From positions 62,001 to 126,000 of the forward strand of contig NZ_LOKZ01000012.1 of NCBI RefSeq assembly GCF_002211365.1: a stretch of DNA of 64,000 nucleotides, read 5' to 3'. The first letter of the stretch is position 1. Every line of letters starts with the position of its first letter. A program made the translations under genes and the position numbers. Positions 46,876-56,590 of the stretch are shown in pieces. Under the pieces are notes generated by a model. The model searched no databases and was not told the origin of the DNA. It saw only the letters and a program-made list of their open reading frames with translations. The DNA comes from Rhizobium sp. R711 (lineage in GTDB: Bacteria > Pseudomonadota > Alphaproteobacteria > Rhizobiales > Rhizobiaceae).

Positions 46876-47777
46876 CGCGCTTCCGCTCCCGGCGCCGCAT
46901 CGCGCGACCACGCACCCGTCGACGGATCGAGCGTGCCCGACCATTCCCATTCGGCCGGACCCGTCATGATGACGTGACCGTCGCGTTCGCGCCATTCGAT
47001 CGTCAGCACGCCCTGATTGGGGCTGCTTGCAACCTTCACCGCGACTTCGCGCCCGGTCCGTCCGGTGCGAGCGGCGGAAACGGCGGTCGCACAAGCGGCA
47101 GAACCGCAGGCCAGCGTCAGTCCCGCGCCCCGCTCCCAGGTGCGCGTCGTGATCGAGCTGGGAGAAATTACTTGCGCCAGCGTGATGTTGGCGCGCTCGG
47201 GGAACATCGGATGGTTTTCAAGCAGCGGTCCAAAACGGCCGAGATCGAACGACATCGGATCGCGGTCGACCCAGAAGATCGCATGCGGATTGCCCATCGA
47301 AGCGACGGAGGGCGAATGCAGCACGGGATTGTCGATCGGCCCGATCTGCAGTTCGATGCGGCTGGTATCGTGAAATTCTTCCGCGAGCGGGATCTTGTCC
47401 CAGTCGAAGACCGGCTTGCCCATATCGACGGAGATCGTCCCATCCTCGTGCTCAACAGCATTGAGAATGCCTGCCACCGTCTGGAAGGTGAACACCCTCT
47501 TGCCGGTTTCCGAAGCAAGCGCCTGCACAACGCAGCGCGTGCCATTACCGCAGGCCTGCGCCTTCGTGCCGTCGGAGTTCAGGATATCGATCCAGGCATC
47601 CGTGCCCGCTGCTTTCGGGTCGTGGATCGCCATGATCTGGTCGAACTGCGTGTCCGATGCTGCGTTCAGCGCGATTGCTGCGGAGGGCGTCACCTTGTCG
47701 GCGCGGCCGCGCATGTCAACGACCAGGATCTTGTTGCCAAGCCCGTTCATCTTCGCGAATTCGACCGTTGCGCTCAT
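46872..47777 (-). CDS. dapF: Diaminopimelate epimerase
   Basis: A 301-residue epimerase converting LL- to meso-diaminopimelate for lysine and peptidoglycan. Both catalytic cysteines are present, in ACGNGTRC and ACGSAAC. The ATG at 47777 ([16 protein letters not shown]) fits the family length; an ATG three codons earlier is possible. First gene of a five-gene operon. Confidence 0.94.
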   Translation of the reverse strand: MSATVEFAKMNGLGNKILVVDMRGRADKVTPSAAIALNAASDTQFDQIMAIHDPKAAGTDAWIDILNSDGTKAQACGNGTRCVVQALASETGKRVFTFQTVAGILNAVEHEDGTISVDMGKPVFDWDKIPLAEEFHDTSRIELQIGPIDNPVLHSPSVASMGNPHAIFWVDRDPMSFDLGRFGPLLENHPMFPERANITLAQVISPSSITTRTWERGAGLTLACGSAACATAVSAARTGRTGREVAVKVASSPNQGVLTIEWRERDGHVIMTGPAEWEWSGTLDPSTGAWSRDAAPGAEAR

Positions 47778-47985
47778 AGCTGTCATGTCCGTCTCTGTTT
47801 GGGCTGTATATGGCGGAAATGCCGAGGAATTACCAGTGGCTTGACGGACCCGAGCACCGCGACACATTCATGGGAGAGCCATATCGAGACCTCATATTTA
47901 AGAATGACTGCAAATATCTAGCGCTTTTCACCGCTTCGAGGCATTCTTGGTCTCGGATGCGTGCTTTTGGCAGGGAGGATCGCCG

Positions 47986-49944
47986 ATGCGCTGCTTCACG
48001 GTACTTGGGCCCTCGCAGACGGGAAAAACGACACTCGTCGCAAAGCTGGCCTCGCTCGAGGGAATGCCCAGAAAGTCAGCCTCTCCATACGGATCAAGCC
48101 TTACAGAGTTCGATTTCAAGGACGAAGCGTGGTGTGCGATCGACACCCCCGGGGCAAATGAGGCGCTTGCCCTGGCGCAGGATGCGCTGCTCGTCAGCGA
48201 CGCCTGCATTCTCTGCATATCGCCGACGCCGGATGACGCCGTTCTTGCCGCACCTTATCTGCGCGCCATCGAGGCCTCCGGCACCCCCTGCCTCGTCTTC
48301 ATCAACCGGATGGACGAGCCGCGCGGTCGACTGCGCGATGTCATTGCCTCGCTTCAGACTTATTCCAACCACCCCCTCGTCCTGCGGCAGGTCCCGATCC
48401 GCGAGGGTGATACGATTGTCGGCAGCTGCGACCTCATTTCCGAGCGCGCCTGGCGCTACCGGGAGGGGCAGCCCTCCGCACTCATCGAACTGCCGCAGGA
48501 TGCTGTCGAGCGCGAGCACGAGGCGCGGGCAGAGATGCTCGAGCAGCTTTCGGAGTTCGACGACTGGCTGCTCGAGGAGCTGATCGAGGACCGGGAACCG
48601 GCAAGTGATACAATTTTTGCGATCTCCTCGCGCATCCTTAAGGAGAATCGAGTCATCCCCGTGCTGTTCGGCGCCGCCTCGCACAGCAACGGCATCATGC
48701 GCCTGATGAAGGCTCTTCGCCACGAAGCGCCGCCGGCAGCAGCGTTGCGAACGAGGCTATCTGGAAGTTCCGGCGCGCAAGAGGCGGAACTTTCCGCCAT
48801 TAGTTTCCACGCCTATCACAAGGCCAATGTCGGCAAGACGGTCCTCGTACGGGCGCTGGCAGACGGCTTGAAGCAGGGCGCCTCTTTGGGTGGCGCTACT
48901 CTGGGTCCCTTGCAGGAAGCCGGTAGCGGAAAGCCAATCAGCGGCACAGTGCAGGCAGGCAGTGTTTTTGCCGCCCTGAAGTCGGAGCATCTGCCCGCGC
49001 CCGCCCTGCTAACGCAGACGGCCAGCGTCGAACCGCCCGACTGGACGACACCGCCGACACCGATGCTGGAACGAATTCTCGTTCCCGGCAGTGAGCGTGA
49101 CGAAACCAAGCTCTCTGCAACACTGGCGAAACTGGTGGAAACCGATCGCGGCCTGAAGGTGATGCAGGAAGAAGGCACGGGCGCAGCATTGATCTGCGCT
49201 CAGGGACCGGTCCATCTGCGCGATCTACGCAAGACGCTGTCGGAGGTTTTTCGGGTCGAAGTTTCGGACCGCGCACCGAACCCGATCTACCGGGAAACAA
49301 TCTCCAAGCCCTCGGACGTGCGCTACCGGCACCGCAAGCAAACGGGGGGCGCCGGCCAGTTCGCCGATGTGCAGCTCAGCGTGCGGCCGAACGAGCGCGG
49401 CCAGGGCTTTACCTTCGGCGAAAATGTCAAGGGTGGTACCGTACCGCGAAACTACATACCGGCAGTCGAGGCCGGTGCACGCGAAGCCATGGAAAAGGGG
49501 CCGCTCGGCTTCCAGGTCATCGACGTCGATGTGACATTGACCGACGGCCAGTATCACTCGGTCGACAGCTCCGATTTCGCCTTCCGTGCGGCCGGGAAGA
49601 TGGGCGTCAAGCAGGCGCTGTCACAGGCATCCGCCGTGCTCATGCAGCCTGTCGTGCGGGTCGATATCCATATCCCCTCGGTCTATTCCGGCGGCATGGT
49701 GACGCTCGTTTCCTCACTCAAAGGACAGGTGCTCGGCTTCGACCGAGACGAGAACGCGAAGGGCTGGGACATATTCCGGGCATTAGTACCGGGTGGTGTC
49801 CTGGAAGAGCTGGCACGATCACTGAAATCCGCGACCCAAGGCATCGGCCATTTCTCCAAGACCTTTGATCATTTCGAGGAGCTTTACGGCAAGGAGGCCG
49901 ACACCATCATCAATACGCATGGTTCAGGGGCTCAGTCGCACTGA
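47986..49944 (+). CDS. Elongation factor G-like protein (divergent paralogue)
   Basis: A 652-residue EF-G-like protein, shorter than true EF-G (about 700). The P-loop reads GPSQTGKTT (8-16) instead of GHVDAGKTT, the switch II motif is DTPGANEA instead of DTPGHVDF (the catalytic His is missing), and NRMD replaces NKMD. Domains II-V are recognisable, with RYRHRKQTGGAGQFADV and the C-terminal PSVYSGGMVTLVSSLKGQV. It belongs to the EF-G-like group found beside canonical FusA; loss of the switch II His suggests weak or absent ribosome-stimulated GTP hydrolysis, so a role other than translocation. The start has an AGGGAGG ribosome binding site. Confidence 0.88.
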   Translation: MRCFTVLGPSQTGKTTLVAKLASLEGMPRKSASPYGSSLTEFDFKDEAWCAIDTPGANEALALAQDALLVSDACILCISPTPDDAVLAAPYLRAIEASGTPCLVFINRMDEPRGRLRDVIASLQTYSNHPLVLRQVPIREGDTIVGSCDLISERAWRYREGQPSALIELPQDAVEREHEARAEMLEQLSEFDDWLLEELIEDREPASDTIFAISSRILKENRVIPVLFGAASHSNGIMRLMKALRHEAPPAAALRTRLSGSSGAQEAELSAISFHAYHKANVGKTVLVRALADGLKQGASLGGATLGPLQEAGSGKPISGTVQAGSVFAALKSEHLPAPALLTQTASVEPPDWTTPPTPMLERILVPGSERDETKLSATLAKLVETDRGLKVMQEEGTGAALICAQGPVHLRDLRKTLSEVFRVEVSDRAPNPIYRETISKPSDVRYRHRKQTGGAGQFADVQLSVRPNERGQGFTFGENVKGGTVPRNYIPAVEAGAREAMEKGPLGFQVIDVDVTLTDGQYHSVDSSDFAFRAAGKMGVKQALSQASAVLMQPVVRVDIHIPSVYSGGMVTLVSSLKGQVLGFDRDENAKGWDIFRALVPGGVLEELARSLKSATQGIGHFSKTFDHFEELYGKEADTIINTHGSGAQSH

Positions 49945-49947
49945 TTC

Positions 49948-50952
49948 TCATGCGACCGGCACGTCAAAGACCTCGCCTGCCCTAAGCGGCCGGAACCGCT
50001 CTGGCGGTACCCCATGGTCGGTCATGGCTGCATCCAGCGCCTTGATCGGCGCATCAATCGCCTCGTCGGTGAGTTGGAAGGTGGCAAAGTGATGCCCTGC
50101 CACATAGGCCGCGTTGGCCAACTGCATGCCTGTCACCGCTTCCTTAGGGTTCTGATGCTGTCCCTTCATGAACCAGCGCGGTTCATAGGCTCCGAACGGC
50201 AGGACAGCGAGGCGAAAGGCACCATGCTTCTGCTGGGCAGCCCTGTAGTTGACGCCGCCATGAAAGCCCGTGTCGCCGACATGGTAGATCTTCCCTGCCG
50301 GTGTCGACAGGACGAAGGCCGCCCATAGCGCCATGCGACGATCGCCGGTGCCACGCGCCGACCAATGATGCGCCGGCTCGGCGTCGATCCTGATGCCGGC
50401 AAACGGGATACACTCGCCCCAATCCATCGCCGTCACCTGCATGGTGGGAACCGCGCGACGAATGATCGTATCGTTGCCAAGCGGCGTTACGACATGCGGC
50501 CGATGTCTCGCCTGCAACCGCTTAAGTGTCGCGATATCGAGGTGATCGTAATGGTTATGCGAAACGAGAACGAGATCGACCGGCGGCAGGTCGTCGAACG
50601 CGATCCCGGGCGCCACGACGCGCTTGGGTCCGGCGAAGGCGAACGGGCTGGCGCGGTCGGACCATACAGGATCGGTCAGGATATTGAGCCCCGCAACCTG
50701 CACCAGCATCGTCGCGTGGCCGACCATGGTCACCCGCAGATCGTCGCCATCAACGCGCGCATCCGGCTTGGCCGGTACGAAGGGGCTCGGAACCGACTTC
50801 GGCCAACGATCGCGGCCGCCGCCAAACTGCCATCGCATTAAATCTCGAAAACCGAGAGGCTCGATACCATCCGGATTGAAAAAATGCGTGCCATCAAAAT
50901 GGTCGGAGACAGGCCCTTCATAGTAAGGATTGCGTCGCTTGGCAGTGGGCAT
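49948..50952 (-). CDS. Metallo-beta-lactamase-fold hydrolase (NAPE-PLD/UlaG-like)
   Basis: A 334-residue MBL-fold enzyme with the metal motif SHNHYDHLD (HxHxDH), GHATMLVQ near the start of the fold, and ADDEPAHHWSARG-like later ligands (EPAHHWSARGTGDR). It resembles NAPE-hydrolysing phospholipase D-type and other lipid-linked MBL hydrolases; the substrate is unknown. No signal peptide is evident. It converges with the EF-G-like gene with 3 bases between stops. Confidence 0.87.
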   Translation of the reverse strand: MPTAKRRNPYYEGPVSDHFDGTHFFNPDGIEPLGFRDLMRWQFGGGRDRWPKSVPSPFVPAKPDARVDGDDLRVTMVGHATMLVQVAGLNILTDPVWSDRASPFAFAGPKRVVAPGIAFDDLPPVDLVLVSHNHYDHLDIATLKRLQARHRPHVVTPLGNDTIIRRAVPTMQVTAMDWGECIPFAGIRIDAEPAHHWSARGTGDRRMALWAAFVLSTPAGKIYHVGDTGFHGGVNYRAAQQKHGAFRLAVLPFGAYEPRWFMKGQHQNPKEAVTGMQLANAAYVAGHHFATFQLTDEAIDAPIKALDAAMTDHGVPPERFRPLRAGEVFDVPVA

Positions 50953-51257
50953 ACAGAACTATTCCGTTTGAAGGAAAAACAGATCTGGGATCGGGCGTGT
51001 GCTTTTGAAAGGTTGAAACGCCGTCTTTTCTCGGCTTTCCCTTGACTCCCGGCCCGTTTTCCTGTTTACCGCCGCTCAATCTGCGACGAGCTTCAAGACT
51101 CGAGCCACCGACCGGGACCCGCAAAGGTATAAAAAGATCCCGGAGGTCCACACCCGACAGCGCGATGCGCCCTCGGGTGCTTTTTGGCTTTGCGTCTTGT
51201 TTTCGTCAAGGAAAAGCACAAGGTTTCCGCCATCCCGGAAATCACAAGGAAGAGCCG
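50953..51257 (+). other. Long structured leader between the MBL gene and ffh (305 bases)
   Basis: It holds a CTTGAC (51041-51046) that could be a -35 element, then three potential hairpins: CGAGC/CTCG near 51088-51103, CCGGGA/TCCCGG (51112-51143) and a terminator-like stem (51151-51179). No convincing frame is present. Either a small RNA or an attenuated ffh leader is plausible. The conserved SRP RNA apical sequence was looked for and is absent. Confidence 0.45.
51151..51186 (+). terminator. Terminator-like hairpin in the ffh leader
   Basis: CACCCGA (51151-51157) pairs with TCGGGTG (51173-51179), with a loop containing GCGC...GCGC that can extend pairing, followed by CTTTTTGG. It ends about 70 bases before the ffh ATG, so it would stop or attenuate transcription entering ffh, or end an upstream small RNA. 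Confidence 0.6.
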
Positions 51258-52832
51258 ATGTTTGAAAACCTCCAGGACCGTCTTGGATCCATTCTGAATG
51301 GACTGACAGGCCGTGGCGCGCTTTCGGAAAGCGATGTTTCCGCAGCGCTGCGCGAGGTGCGCCGTGCGTTGCTTGAAGCAGACGTGGCGCTCGATGTCGT
51401 GCGCTCCTTCACCGATCGCGTCCGCGAAAAGGCCGTCGGTGCGGAAATCCTGAAGTCGATCAAGCCCGGCCAGATGGTCGTCAAGATCGTCCATGACGAG
51501 CTGATCGAGATGCTCGGCGGCGAAGGTGTCGGTGTCGATCTGCATGCGGTAGCCCCCGTCGTTATCATGATGGTCGGTCTGCAGGGCTCAGGTAAGACGA
51601 CCACGACGGCGAAGATCGCAAAGCGTCTCACCGATCGTGAAAGGAAGAAGGTGCTGATGGCGTCGCTCGATACGCGACGTCCGGCCGCCCAGGAGCAGCT
51701 GCGCCAGCTCGGTGTGCAGACCAATGTCGACACGCTGCCCGTGATTGCAGGCCAGTCGCCGACCGATATCGCCGCGCGCGCCGTGCAGGCCGCCAAGCTC
51801 GGCGGCCATGACGTCGTCATCCTCGACACCGCCGGCCGCACGCATATCGACGAACCCTTGATGGTCGAAATGGCCGACATCAAGAAGAAGTCGAACCCGC
51901 ACGAAATCCTGCTGGTCGCGGACTCGCTGACTGGTCAGGACGCCGTCAATCTGGCCCGCAACTTCGATGAACGCGTCGGCATCACCGGCCTCGTGCTGAC
52001 CCGCATGGACGGCGACGGCCGTGGCGGTGCGGCGCTCTCGATGCGAGCCGTAACCGGCAAGCCGATCAAGCTCATCGGTGTCGGCGAGCGCATGGGCGAG
52101 CTCGAGGAGTTCCATCCCCGCCGTATTGCTGACCGCATTCTCGGCATGGGCGACATCGTTTCGCTGGTCGAGCGCGCCGCCGAAAACATCGACGCCGAGA
52201 AGGCGGCTGCCATGGCCGCCAAGATGGCCAAGGGCAAGTTTGACCTGAACGACCTCGCCGACCAGCTGCGCCAGATGCAGAAGATGGGCGGCATGGGCGG
52301 CATCATGAGCATGATGCCCGGCATGGCCGGCATGAAGGACAAGATGGCTTCCGCTGGTCTGAACGACAGTCTGTTCGGCCGCCAGCTCGCTATCATCTCC
52401 TCGATGACCAAGGCCGAGCGCGCCAACCCCGATATTCTCAAGCACTCCCGCAAGAAGCGTATCGCCGCCGGCTCCGGCACCGATGCCGCCGACATCAACA
52501 AGCTTCTGAAGATGCATCGCCAGATGGCGGACATGATGAAGATGATGGGCGGCAAGGGCAAGGGCGGCCTGATGAAGCAGATGATGGGCGGCCTTGCCGG
52601 CAAGATGGGCCTTGGTGGCCTCGGCGGCGGCATGCCCGATCTTTCGAATATCGACCCCAAACAGCTCGAAGCGCTCCAAAAGCAGGCTGAAGCTGCTGGT
52701 CTCGGAAAGCCGGGCGGTGGCCTACCTGGTCTTGGCGGCATGTCCGGTGGTTTGCCGGGTCTCGGCAGCGCAAAGCTGCCGGGCCTTGGTGGTGGTTTCC
52801 CGGGGCTTCCCGGCTTGCCCAAGAAGAAGTGA
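51258..52832 (+). CDS. ffh: Signal recognition particle protein Ffh
   Basis: A 524-residue SRP54 GTPase. N domain, then G domain with GLQGSGKTTTTAKI, DTAGRTHIDE and TRMDGDGRGGAALS, then the Met-rich M domain (about 325-445) that binds signal sequences and SRP RNA. The tail (about 445-524) is Met/Gly-rich and ends in repeated GLPGLGG-type units, longer than in E. coli Ffh. The ATG at 51258 has AAGGAAGAG upstream. Followed by chorismate mutase and rpsP in one apparent operon. Confidence 0.96.
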   Translation: MFENLQDRLGSILNGLTGRGALSESDVSAALREVRRALLEADVALDVVRSFTDRVREKAVGAEILKSIKPGQMVVKIVHDELIEMLGGEGVGVDLHAVAPVVIMMVGLQGSGKTTTTAKIAKRLTDRERKKVLMASLDTRRPAAQEQLRQLGVQTNVDTLPVIAGQSPTDIAARAVQAAKLGGHDVVILDTAGRTHIDEPLMVEMADIKKKSNPHEILLVADSLTGQDAVNLARNFDERVGITGLVLTRMDGDGRGGAALSMRAVTGKPIKLIGVGERMGELEEFHPRRIADRILGMGDIVSLVERAAENIDAEKAAAMAAKMAKGKFDLNDLADQLRQMQKMGGMGGIMSMMPGMAGMKDKMASAGLNDSLFGRQLAIISSMTKAERANPDILKHSRKKRIAAGSGTDAADINKLLKMHRQMADMMKMMGGKGKGGLMKQMMGGLAGKMGLGGLGGGMPDLSNIDPKQLEALQKQAEAAGLGKPGGGLPGLGGMSGGLPGLGSAKLPGLGGGFPGLPGLPKKK

Positions 52833-52847
52833 AGGGTCGCGTGAACG

Positions 52848-53168
52848 ATGATTGATCCTGAAATCAAAGCCCAGCTTTCGAACTATCGCCAGTCGATCGA
52901 CAACATCGATGCGGCGCTGGTCCACATCCTGGCCGAACGGTTCCGCTGCACCAAAGAGGTCGGCGTTCTAAAGGCCAAGTACAAGTTGCCGCCGGCCGAC
53001 CCGGCGCGCGAAGAATACCAGATCGAACGCCTCCGCCACCTGGCGAAGGATGCCAATCTGGATCCGGATTTCGCCGAGAAGTTCCTGAACTTCATCATCA
53101 AGGAAGTCATCCGGCATCATGAGCAGATCGCTGCCGACCACGCCGAAAACGGCGCCGCAGCAAAATGA
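52848..53168 (+). CDS. Chorismate mutase (AroQ class)
   Basis: A 106-residue all-helical AroQ-type chorismate mutase: [44 protein letters not shown] holds the active-site Arg/Lys/Asp pattern. It makes prephenate for phenylalanine and tyrosine. Its position between ffh and rpsP is a regular rhizobial arrangement. Starts 15 bases after ffh. Confidence 0.9.
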   Translation: MIDPEIKAQLSNYRQSIDNIDAALVHILAERFRCTKEVGVLKAKYKLPPADPAREEYQIERLRHLAKDANLDPDFAEKFLNFIIKEVIRHHEQIAADHAENGAAAK

Positions 53169-53217
53169 ACCGTACCGCCGGATCAGGCGGTCCAGAAAAG
53201 TCCAAGGAGTAAAGAAA

Positions 53218-53586
53218 ATGGCACTGAAAATTCGTCTCGCACGCGGTGGTTCCAAGAAGCGCCCGTACTACCACATCGTTCTCGCCGACGCCCGTTCGCC
53301 GCGCGATGGCCGCTTCCTCGAGAACCTCGGTTCCTGGAACCCGATGCTCGCCAAGGACAACGACGCGCGCATTACGCTGAACAACGACCGCATCAAGCAC
53401 TGGCTTGAACAGGGCGCACAGCCGACCGACCGCGTTCTGCGCTTCCTCAACGAAGCTGGCCTCGCAAAGCGTGACGCCAAGAACAACCCGGAAAAGGCAA
53501 AGCCGGGCAAGAAGGCTCAGGAGCGCGCTGCTGAAAAGGCTCAGAAGGCCGCCGACGCTGCCGAAGCTGCTGCTTCCGCAGAATAA
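53218..53586 (+). CDS. rpsP: 30S ribosomal protein S16
   Basis: A 122-residue S16 with the usual [21 protein letters not shown] start; the conserved domain spans about 80 residues and is followed by a Lys/Ala/Glu-rich tail typical of alphaproteobacterial S16. AAGGAG ribosome binding site. A strong terminator follows within 30 bases. Confidence 0.97.
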   Translation: MALKIRLARGGSKKRPYYHIVLADARSPRDGRFLENLGSWNPMLAKDNDARITLNNDRIKHWLEQGAQPTDRVLRFLNEAGLAKRDAKNNPEKAKPGKKAQERAAEKAQKAADAAEAAASAE

Positions 53587-53606
53587 TCGGGGACTTTCCC
53601 TTATCG

Positions 53607-53646
53607 AACGGGCGGCATGGCGACATGCCGCCCGTTTTCGTTTCCA
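53607..53646 (+). terminator. Intrinsic terminator between rpsP and rimM
   Basis: AACGGGCGGCATG (53607-53619) and CATGCCGCCCGTT (53624-53636) form a perfect 13-pair stem with a GCGA tetraloop, followed by TTCGTTT. It separates rpsP from rimM-trmD and would give more S16 than the two modification factors. Confidence 0.85.
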
Positions 53647-53703
53647 TTCCACCGCACTTCGTTTAAGAGAAGCCCAGATTTGCGGCTTCATGTGAAGGAC
53701 GTC

Positions 53704-54273
53704 ATGGCAAAGCTTGAAAATCCGGTTCTGATGGCAACGATCGGTGGCGCCCAGGGGCTGCGCGGCGAAGTGCGCGCCAAGGCCTACACCGCTGACCCGA
53801 CGGCCCTCGGCGACTACGGCAACCTGCACAGCATGGACGGCCGCACCTTCGAGATTCTCGATATCCGGGAGATGAAGAACGTTGTCGTCGTCCGCTTCCG
53901 CGGCATCAACGATCGCAATGCCGCCGAGGCGCTGAACGGACTGGAGCTCTACATCGAGCGTGAGAACTTGCCGGATGAGGAACTAGAGGAAGACGAATTC
54001 TTCTACGCCGATCTGGAGGGCCTGGAAGCGCTCGACGATCAGGGCATCAGCTACGGCATGGTGACCGGCGTTTTCGATTTCGGCGCCGGCGATCTCCTGG
54101 AGCTGAAAGGTCCCGGCAAGCGCCCGGTCCTGATCCCCTTCTCCGAAACCTCGGTTCTCGATATCGACCTTGAAAGCGGCAGGATCACAATCGATCCGCT
54201 GGCTGCCGGCCTCGTCGACAGCGAGGATGACGGACCGAACTTCACGCCCGACAAGCCGAAAAAGAAGAAGTGA
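53704..54273 (+). CDS. rimM: 16S rRNA processing protein RimM
   Basis: A 189-residue 30S maturation factor that binds S19: N-terminal RimM barrel ([25 protein letters not shown]) and a C-terminal PRC-barrel ([26 protein letters not shown]). It has an extra acidic linker and tail. The ATG at 53704 has AAGGA upstream. Expressed with trmD beyond the rpsP terminator. Confidence 0.94.
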   Translation: MAKLENPVLMATIGGAQGLRGEVRAKAYTADPTALGDYGNLHSMDGRTFEILDIREMKNVVVVRFRGINDRNAAEALNGLELYIERENLPDEELEEDEFFYADLEGLEALDDQGISYGMVTGVFDFGAGDLLELKGPGKRPVLIPFSETSVLDIDLESGRITIDPLAAGLVDSEDDGPNFTPDKPKKKK

Positions 54274-54281
54274 GGCCGTCG

Positions 54282-54962
54282 ATGGCGTTTCGCGCGACCG
54301 TGCTAACCCTCTACCCGGAAATGTTTCCGGGCCATCTCGGCTATTCCCTCGCCGGCAAGGCGATGGAGCGTGGCCAATGGTCGCTCGATACCCTGCAGAT
54401 CCGTGATTTCGCCACCGACAAGCACCGGACCGTCGATGACACGCCCGCCGGCGGCGGCGCCGGCATGGTGCTCAAGCCCGATGTTCTCGCCCGCGCCATC
54501 GACAGCGCCTCCGAGAACGACAGCCGTCCTCGACTGCTGATGAGCCCGCGCGGCAAGCCGCTGACGCAGGAGCGCGTGCGCGAACTCGCGTCCGGCAAAG
54601 GGGTCATCATCGTTTGCGGTCGCTTCGAGGGCGTCGATCAGCGAGTGATCGATGCGCGCGAGTTGGAAGAGGTCTCAATCGGGGACTACGTGCTGTCGGG
54701 AGGCGAACCGGCAGCACTGACCGTACTGGATGCAATCGTCCGTGTTCTGCCGGGCGTCATGGGCAATGATCTTTCCGGACTGCACGAGAGCTTCGAGGGC
54801 GGCCTGCTCGAGCATCCGCACTATACCCGGCCGCAGGAATGGGAGGGCCGCGAGATTCCGGCGGTCCTCACATCGGGCAATCACGGCGCGATCGACAAAT
54901 GGCGCCGCGAGCAGGCACTGCAGCTGACCCGCGAACGACGCCCGGACCTGCTGGACAAATGA
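54282..54962 (+). CDS. trmD: tRNA (guanine37-N1)-methyltransferase TrmD
   Basis: A 226-residue SPOUT methyltransferase making m1G37, which prevents frameshifting. Motifs [72 protein letters not shown] (SAM knot) and [14 protein letters not shown]. The ATG at 54282 has GAGG at the right spacing; a GTG four codons upstream is possible. Confidence 0.95.
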   Translation: MAFRATVLTLYPEMFPGHLGYSLAGKAMERGQWSLDTLQIRDFATDKHRTVDDTPAGGGAGMVLKPDVLARAIDSASENDSRPRLLMSPRGKPLTQERVRELASGKGVIIVCGRFEGVDQRVIDARELEEVSIGDYVLSGGEPAALTVLDAIVRVLPGVMGNDLSGLHESFEGGLLEHPHYTRPQEWEGREIPAVLTSGNHGAIDKWRREQALQLTRERRPDLLDK

Positions 54963-55026
54963 GAGATGACCGGCGGCCAGGCATCCACAATTAACGGTCG
55001 GGCAGACAAAATTTCCGGGCCGAAGG

Positions 55027-55055
55027 GGTGACAAAGCCTGCGCAATACGCTATGC
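55027..55055 (+). promoter_or_regulatory. Housekeeping promoter of rplS
   Basis: GGTGAC (55027-55032), a 17-base spacer and CTATGC (55050-55055) closely match the rhizobial CTTGAC-N17-CTATAT pattern. It would give a leader of about 140 bases that contains an ATGGGA/TCCCAT hairpin near 55070. Confidence 0.55.
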
Positions 55056-55202
55056 GCACGCCCGGAATGGGAAAACTCCCATCAACCACGTAAAGAAAAA
55101 CAGACGAATTCGCTCCTGCCCTCACCGGCAAATATCTGCGGCTCGACCAAGGATAGATCGTTCAGAGCGCTCTGGCTGTTGAACCAACAAAGAGGTTGAG
55201 TC

Positions 55203-55739
55203 ATGAACATCATTCAGCAGCTTGAGGCCGAACAGGTCGCCAAGATCGAAGCCCAGCGTACGCTCCCGGAATTCTCCCCGGGCGACACCGTTCGCGTGAA
55301 CGTCCGCGTCAAGGAAGGCAACCGTACCCGCGTACAGGCCTACGAAGGCGTCTGCATCGCTCGCTCCGGCGGCGGCCTGCAGGAGAACTTCACGGTTCGC
55401 AAGATCTCCTACGGCGAAGGCGTCGAGCGCGTATTCCCGGTCTGCTCCCCGGCTATCGAAAGCGTAGAAGTCGTACGCCGCGGTAAGGTCCGTCGCGCGA
55501 AGCTTTACTACCTGCGCGATCGTCGCGGCAAGTCGGCTCGTATCGTCGAAAACACCGGCACCCGCGCCCGCAAGCTCAACGACGCTGAACGTCAGGCCGT
55601 TGCCGAGGAAAAGGCACGCCTGGAAGCCGAAAAGGTTGCAGCAGCTCAGGCGCTCGCAGCCGAAAAGGCAGCACAGGAAGCCGCAGAAGCCAAGGCAGCA
55701 GCAGAAGCTGCAGCAGCGGCAGAGCCGGCAGCAGAATAA
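55203..55739 (+). CDS. rplS: 50S ribosomal protein L19
   Basis: A 178-residue L19: conserved domain to about residue 125 ([39 protein letters not shown]), then an Ala/Glu/Lys-rich extension of about 50 residues, common in rhizobia but absent from E. coli L19 (115 residues). It has its own promoter and a strong terminator. Confidence 0.97.
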   Translation: MNIIQQLEAEQVAKIEAQRTLPEFSPGDTVRVNVRVKEGNRTRVQAYEGVCIARSGGGLQENFTVRKISYGEGVERVFPVCSPAIESVEVVRRGKVRRAKLYYLRDRRGKSARIVENTGTRARKLNDAERQAVAEEKARLEAEKVAAAQALAAEKAAQEAAEAKAAAEAAAAAEPAAE

Positions 55740-55763
55740 GTTTCAATCCTCAGGGATTGTCGG

Positions 55764-55792
55764 AAAGGCGACCTTCGGGTCGCCTTTTTTGT
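55764..55792 (+). terminator. Intrinsic terminator of rplS
   Basis: AAAGGCGACC (55764-55773) pairs with GGTCGCCTTT (55778-55787), TTCG tetraloop, followed by TTTGTT. Confidence 0.95.
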
Positions 55793-55843
55793 TGCGCGCC
55801 GACTGTGCCTTTCGCCGCTGGCGGCGTTCGCCTTCAAATCCAG

Positions 55844-56398
55844 TCAATCGTCATCCAACCCTGTCCATGACGATGACCCATAGACTAGCGCATTGCCATT
55901 ATCGTCACTTTCGCTCATCGGTGCGAAATAACGACGATAGCGCTTCATGGTCTCGTATAGGTCGCGCGGGCTGCCACAGTTGAGGAAGTCCGCATCAATA
56001 CGGACCTCACTTTTGCCCATATCCAACCTCTCGATCAGGATGATTTTTCTCTGCTTGAACCGCCCTACTTCGTAGTATCTGATCTTAGCAATCGATGTCC
56101 AAGGAATGCTTGTCTCAGCTTGGTGCGCGACATGAATTCCCTCATGATCCATGGCTAACGTGACCTTGCTGAAATCTACTCGCGACAAAAGCTTGAGAGC
56201 ACCGGTGACGTAACTGGCGAGGAGTGCCGCTGCCGCGAGAATACCGGCGACCAGGCCAAACCAAGAGCCCGAGATGGCCGCCGCGCCCTTTGCAATCAAA
56301 TACAGAGATATGACACCACCCCCAAATAGCGCGAAGTAGACGGGGCCTCTGGCTCGCGTGAATTCACGACGGGGAAAACTGGTTTCCGTTGTGCTCAT
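55844..56398 (-). CDS. Hypothetical two-helix membrane protein
   Basis: A 184-residue protein I cannot name. Two hydrophobic segments (about residues 19-36 and 41-65) are followed by a cytoplasmic domain with a PH-like pattern (VTLAMDHEGIHVAHQ, IPWTSIAKIRYYEV, KIILIERLD, then a Ser/Asp-rich tail). It resembles the STM3941 group of small membrane proteins, without certainty. ATG at 56398 chosen because the residues before it (frame runs to 56566) look non-coding; its ribosome binding site is weak. Base composition is more AT-rich than the neighbours. Confidence 0.6.
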   Translation of the reverse strand: MSTTETSFPRREFTRARGPVYFALFGGGVISLYLIAKGAAAISGSWFGLVAGILAAAALLASYVTGALKLLSRVDFSKVTLAMDHEGIHVAHQAETSIPWTSIAKIRYYEVGRFKQRKIILIERLDMGKSEVRIDADFLNCGSPRDLYETMKRYRRYFAPMSESDDNGNALVYGSSSWTGLDDD

Positions 56399-56590
56399 TG
56401 TCGAGTGCTCGTCATCGAAACTCAAATCGCATTGAACCACACTCGGGAGATACGGTAAGCCAGCGCCCAATTCTCCCCCTCTGGTTGCGCTGAAGAAATA
56501 GCGCGTCAAGCCAATTTCTGACACTTTCGCCTTGAAAGTTCGCTTAGCGAACCCGCTGGAGGTCAAATATCAGGCATTCTCATTGCAACT

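Noticed and set aside
51041-51190. SRP (4.5S) RNA gene next to ffh
   Set aside because: The conserved apical loop sequence of SRP RNA (GGAAGGAAGCA-type) was looked for and is absent.
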